Both the position numbers and the translations under genes were made by a program. Below the pieces are notes generated by a model that saw only the letters and a list, made by a program, of their open reading frames with translations, had not been told where the DNA came from and did no database searches. From positions 1-64,000 of the forward strand of contig JAATFB010000088.1 in the NCBI GenBank assembly GCA_015655415.1: DNA of 64,000 nucleotides, given 5' to 3'. Positions 60,734 to 64,000 of the stretch are shown piece by piece. Each line of letters starts with the position of its first letter. The stretch's first letter is position 1. Source of the stretch: Actinomycetales bacterium (GTDB lineage: Bacteria; Actinomycetota; Actinomycetes; Actinomycetales; Microbacteriaceae).

Positions 60734-61966
60734 ATGAACGACGACGAGCGCACGCAGCGCGGGATCCTCGACGGGGTCAGGGTGATCGACTGCTCGATCG
60801 CGATGGCCGGACCGTTCGCCGCGCAGCGGCTGGGTGACCTCGGCGCCGATGTGATCAAGGTCGAACCGCCGCAGGGCGAATGGCAGCGGTATTCCGCATC
60901 AGGGGGAGCGACGGGCAACCGCATCAACGTCTCGTTCCTCTCCCTCAACCGCAACAAGCGATCCATCGCGATCGACCTCAAGAGCGAACGCGGACGATCG
61001 GTGCTGCTCGAGCTGGTGAAGTCGGCTGACGTGTTCCTCCAGAACTACCGGCCGGGCGTCGCGGCCCGCCTCGGGATCGACTACGACGCGCTGCGGGCGC
61101 AGCGGCCGGACATCGTGTACGCCTCCATCTCGGGATACGGCGAGGACGGCCCCTATCGCGACCGGCCTGGCCAGGACCTGCTGCTGCAGGCCATGAGCGG
61201 CGCGATGCTCTCGGCCGGGCGAGCGGGCCAGCCTCCGCAGCCGGCCGGCCAGTACCTCGTCGACGCCGTCACCGCCTCGACCGCGTTCGAGGGCATCCTC
61301 GCCGCGCTGTTCCACCGTGAGCGGACCGGCGAGGGCCAGTTGGTGACCGTGAACATGCTCGACGCGATCACCACCCTGCAGATGCAGGAGCTGTCGGTGT
61401 TCACCGTGGGGCACGTCCCGCAGGTGCGCAGCGCCGAGCCGCACGCCCACGTCTACATCCGCGCGCCGTACGGGGCTTTCGCCACCACGGACGGCTTCAT
61501 CGTCGTGGCCATGCCGAGTCTTCCCGAGCTCGGTCGGGCCATCGGCGAGCCGAGCTTCCTCGAGATGGACGCTGAGGTGCACGGCTGGACCCATCGCGAC
61601 GAGATCTACCGCAAGACCGCCGCTCGGCTGAAGGCCGAGACGACCGAGCACTGGCTCGGGCTGTTCGCCGGCACGTCGATCTGGGCCGGTCCGGTCTACG
61701 ACTACGAGCGGCTGCTGAACGATCCGCAGATCAAGCACAACGGGACCTTCGTCGAGTACGAGCATCCGACTGAGGGGGTCGTGGTCACGCCGGGATTCCC
61801 CTACGGGTTCTCGACGACCCCGCCCAGGGTCTACCGCGGGGCTCCGCTCGCCGGGGAGCACACACGCGAGATCCTCGCCTCGATCGGTCTGTCCGATAAC
61901 GAGGTCGATGACCTGGTCGCGTCCGGCGCGGTCGTCGAGGGCGAGCCCGCCGTGCTGGACGAGTGA
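60734..61966 (+). CDS. CaiB/BaiF family CoA-transferase
   Basis: 410 aa, the standard single-domain length. The N-terminus GVRVIDCSIAMAGPFAAQRLGDLGADVIKVEPP is diagnostic of class III CoA-transferases, and the catalytic aspartate is D148 in YRDRPGQDLLLQAMSG. NRNKRSIAIDLKSERGR and RPGVAARLGIDYDAL follow the family closely. The enzyme moves CoA between acyl-CoA and a carboxylic acid through a covalent aspartyl anhydride. In this operon it presumably activates a sugar-acid-derived carboxylate, an unusual step for sugar catabolism. The 43-bp upstream gap has GAGAAGGG as ribosome site. Confidence 0.92.
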   Translation: MNDDERTQRGILDGVRVIDCSIAMAGPFAAQRLGDLGADVIKVEPPQGEWQRYSASGGATGNRINVSFLSLNRNKRSIAIDLKSERGRSVLLELVKSADVFLQNYRPGVAARLGIDYDALRAQRPDIVYASISGYGEDGPYRDRPGQDLLLQAMSGAMLSAGRAGQPPQPAGQYLVDAVTASTAFEGILAALFHRERTGEGQLVTVNMLDAITTLQMQELSVFTVGHVPQVRSAEPHAHVYIRAPYGAFATTDGFIVVAMPSLPELGRAIGEPSFLEMDAEVHGWTHRDEIYRKTAARLKAETTEHWLGLFAGTSIWAGPVYDYERLLNDPQIKHNGTFVEYEHPTEGVVVTPGFPYGFSTTPPRVYRGAPLAGEHTREILASIGLSDNEVDDLVASGAVVEGEPAVLDE

Positions 61967-61978
61967 GACGAGGTCGGA

Positions 61979-63100
61979 ATGGCTCTTAAAGGACTCACCT
62001 GGGACCACCCGCGCGGCTGGGCCAGCCTGCGCGAGGCGTCCCGCCTGCCCGAGTGGTCCGACCTCGGGCTCACCTGGCAGGCTCAACCCCTCGAAGGCTT
62101 CGAGTCCGCATCTCTGGAGGCGCTCGCGGAAGAATACGACCTGCTCGTGATCGACCATCCCCATCTCGGCGAGGCCGACTCGAGCGGGGCGTTGCGTCCC
62201 CTCGACGGGCTGTTCGATCCGGCCACGTCGTCAGCGTGGCGCGTCGGGACCGTGGGCGCGTCGTACGACTCCTACCGCCTGGGCGGCCGGCAGCTGGCGC
62301 TCCCGATCGACGCGTCGGCGCAGGTCGCCGCGTACCGGCGCGACCTCGTCGCCCGTGACCAGCTGCCCGCGACGTGGGACGAGGCCGTCGTGTTCGCAGG
62401 GACGCATCGCGTCGCGCTCTCCCTCGCCGGCCCGCACGCGCTGCTCAGCTTCGCCTCCATCTGCGTCGCCCTCGGCGAGCGCCCCGGAGGCGATCCTGAG
62501 CGGTTCATCTCTCGTTCGATGGCGCTCCACGTGCTCGGACTGATGCGATCGCTGAACTCCGCCACGGAGGCCATCGACGACAACCCCATCGGCCTCCTCG
62601 AGCGCATGTCGCGTGACCCGTCGCCCTCCGGCATCTCCTACTGTCCGCTGGTCTTCGGGTACGTGGGCTACAGCCGCGGGCGCCTGCGATTCGCCGATGC
62701 TCCGGCCGGGGCCGGCGGTGGTCGTGGCTCGACGCTCGGAGGCACCGGCATCGCGCTGTCGCACCGCTGTGATCCGACGCCGGCGCTCCTAGGGTTCCTG
62801 AGCTGGCTCATGGGCGATGAGGCCCAGGTGGGCTTCATCCCTCGGCACGAGGGACAGCCGGCATCGCGAGCGGCATGGGATGACGACCTGGTCAACCGGG
62901 CCGCGCACGGCTTCTACCACGACGTCCTCAGCACGGTCGAGGACGCCTGGGTGCGGCCGCAGTATGACGGCTTCGTGCGCTTCCAGTCCGCCGCCTCGCA
63001 GGTGATCCGCGCCCACCTGTGCGATGTGATCGAAGCCGACCGCGCGGTGGAATCCATCGAGTCGGACTATCGCCGGTCTCGCAAGGGGGTCATCTCATGA
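61979..63100 (+). CDS. Solute-binding-protein-like protein without signal peptide (cytosolic)
   Basis: 373 aa. The sequence is recognisably a family 1 ABC solute-binding-protein fold: YDLLVIDHPHLGEADSSGALRPL, LALPIDASAQVAAYRRDLV and LPATWDEAVVFAGTHRV correspond to the PDVV, ALPLDxxxxxLYYRKDLF and PKTWDEL motifs. But it begins MALKGLTWDHPRGWASL with no signal peptide, lipobox or membrane segment. It is between a CoA-transferase and an enoyl-CoA-hydratase gene, coupled to the latter by ATGA. The role is unknown; a cytosolic ligand carrier or sensor is possible. Similar signal-less proteins, as far as I recall, occur near CoA-transferases in other bacteria. Confidence 0.75.
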   Translation: MALKGLTWDHPRGWASLREASRLPEWSDLGLTWQAQPLEGFESASLEALAEEYDLLVIDHPHLGEADSSGALRPLDGLFDPATSSAWRVGTVGASYDSYRLGGRQLALPIDASAQVAAYRRDLVARDQLPATWDEAVVFAGTHRVALSLAGPHALLSFASICVALGERPGGDPERFISRSMALHVLGLMRSLNSATEAIDDNPIGLLERMSRDPSPSGISYCPLVFGYVGYSRGRLRFADAPAGAGGGRGSTLGGTGIALSHRCDPTPALLGFLSWLMGDEAQVGFIPRHEGQPASRAAWDDDLVNRAAHGFYHDVLSTVEDAWVRPQYDGFVRFQSAASQVIRAHLCDVIEADRAVESIESDYRRSRKGVIS

Positions 63101-63891
63101 ACGGCGTCGCGCTGCCCGACCACCCCGTCGAGCTCGGCATCGAGGTGGACGGCGCCGTCCTCACGATCACGCTCAACCGTCCGCGGAAGCTCAACTCCGT
63201 CACCGAGGAGATGTCGGCCGCGCTCGTCGCGGCCGCGACCTGGGCGAACGAGCACGACGCGATACGGGCGATCGTGCTCACCGGGGCCGGGGATCGAGCC
63301 TTCTGCGCCGGCTCGGACATCGCCGGGCTCGATGGATACGAGACGCCATGGCAGTTCGACCGACGACACGACTACTGCGACGCGTTGCGACTCGTCACCA
63401 AGCCGATGATCGCGGCGGTCAACGGCTACGCCTTCGGCGGCGGCCTGGAGACGGCGCTGTGCTGCGACATCCGGCTCGCATCGGAGACCGCGAGCTTCGC
63501 GGCGTCCGAGATCAAGCTCGGCTGGATCGGCGGAGGCGGGGTCTCGTCGTTGCTCGCCCACTCGATCGGCCCGAGCAACGCGGCGCTCATGCTCATGACG
63601 GGGGACCCGATCGACGCCAGACGCGCTCTCGGCTGGGGACTCGTCACCGAGATCGTCCCGCCGCAGCGGCTGCGGGCCAGGGCCGCGGCACTCGCCGCGA
63701 CGATCGCGTCTCGCCCGCCGATAGCCGCAGAGATGGCCAAGGCCAACCTGCGCGCGGCGTTCAACATGCCGCAGAGCCAGGCGCTCGAGTTCGAGCGGCA
63801 CCTGCAGACCGTCGCGTTCGCCACACAGGACGCCACGGAGGGCCGGCGAGCTTTCGCGGAGCGGCGCGACGGTGTCTTCACGAAGCGTTGA
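63097..63891 (+). CDS. Enoyl-CoA hydratase/isomerase family protein
   Basis: 264 aa from ATG 63097, ATGA-coupled. The crotonase fold is clear: ITLNRPRKLNSVTEEM, oxyanion hole residues in DRAFCAGSDI and NGYAFGGGLE, and CDIRLASETASFAASEIKLGWIGGGG with one likely catalytic glutamate (SEIKLG). The second glutamate of true hydratases, expected in the SLAMEMVLTGD region, is replaced (NAALMLMTGD), so hydrolase, lyase, decarboxylase or isomerase chemistry is more likely than simple hydration. It would act on the thioester formed by the adjacent CoA-transferase. Confidence 0.88.
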   Translation: MNGVALPDHPVELGIEVDGAVLTITLNRPRKLNSVTEEMSAALVAAATWANEHDAIRAIVLTGAGDRAFCAGSDIAGLDGYETPWQFDRRHDYCDALRLVTKPMIAAVNGYAFGGGLETALCCDIRLASETASFAASEIKLGWIGGGGVSSLLAHSIGPSNAALMLMTGDPIDARRALGWGLVTEIVPPQRLRARAAALAATIASRPPIAAEMAKANLRAAFNMPQSQALEFERHLQTVAFATQDATEGRRAFAERRDGVFTKR

Positions 63892-63920
63892 GCAGCGTTC
63901 CACCACCCCGGGAGCAGACG

Positions 63921-64000
63921 ATGGCAGTGCATGAATGGTTCGGCGATCCGGCCGACGCCCTCCCCGATGACCGATTCGCGGGCACCCTCGTGGGGCGGGC
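63921..64000 (+). CDS. Start of an unidentified gene (cut by window edge)
   Basis: ATG 63921 follows a GGGAG site and 29 bp after the hydratase-family stop on the same strand, so the operon continues. Only 26 residues are visible (MAVHEWFGDPADALPD, then RFAGTLVGRA). A 'LPxD...GTLVGR' start is reminiscent of fumarylacetoacetate-hydrolase-like sugar-acid dehydratases, but so little sequence is present that this is a guess. Confidence 0.5.
   Translation, partial: MAVHEWFGDPADALPDDRFAGTLVGR

Overview
The window is high-G+C DNA. GTG starts, ATGA/GTGA gene junctions, strong GGAGG-type ribosome binding sites and a run of MsiK-dependent-type sugar importers point to a high-G+C actinobacterium, most likely Micrococcales and plausibly Microbacteriaceae; this is inference, as no rRNA or marker gene is present. 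It is mostly accessory catabolic DNA: six ABC import systems with lipoprotein binding proteins and paired permeases (five sugar type, one polyamine type), none with an ATPase gene nearby, each next to sugar-modifying enzymes and a local regulator.

Layout. 0-1.5 kb: end of one Gfo/Idh/MocA oxidoreductase and a complete second one. 1.7-2.9 kb: two small membrane proteins. 3.0-11.5 kb: first catabolic island, with a leftward operon (2-hydroxyacid dehydrogenase, enolase-superfamily enzyme, sugar isomerase) divergent from a DeoR-HTH/LacI-sensor hybrid regulator, an ABC importer and a second 2-hydroxyacid dehydrogenase. 11.6-12.7 kb: msrB-msrA. 12.8-20.9 kb: second island, with an epimerase divergent from importer, NAD-dependent sugar dehydrogenase/epimerase, mannonate-dehydratase-like enzyme and ROK regulator. 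20.9-25.0 kb: leftward polyamine-type importer plus a class V aminotransferase. 25.3-29.2 kb: small proteins, an SDR and a pyruvate-oxidase-like ThDP enzyme. 29.4-32.6 kb: third sugar importer behind a LacI-type operator. 32.6-38.6 kb: two divergent SDRs separated by a 21-unit GCC microsatellite, a hypothetical protein, an alpha/beta hydrolase, an LCP cell-wall ligase, tRNA-Ser(GCU) and a small membrane protein. 39.0-40.6 kb: ketopantoate-reductase-like enzyme divergent from a TetR regulator. 40.6-51.2 kb: third island, GntR-controlled, with isomerase and 3-hydroxyacyl-CoA-dehydrogenase-like enzyme on one side and importer, GH39-like glycosidase, aldo/keto reductase and two SDRs on the other. 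51.3-52.8 kb: VOC protein divergent from a WYL regulator around a perfect inverted repeat. 52.9-64 kb: fourth island, LacI-controlled.

The fourth island is the most unusual. A LacI repressor and two identical 14-bp palindromes tie a leftward importer (ending in a truncated enolase-superfamily gene) to a rightward tightly coupled operon: Gfo/Idh/MocA dehydrogenase, SDR, aldose-epimerase-like DUF4432 protein, CaiB/BaiF CoA-transferase, a solute-binding-protein fold without any signal peptide, an enoyl-CoA-hydratase-family enzyme and the start of a further gene. This suggests import and oxidation of a polyhydroxy compound followed by CoA-thioester chemistry, a pathway I cannot match to a textbook route.
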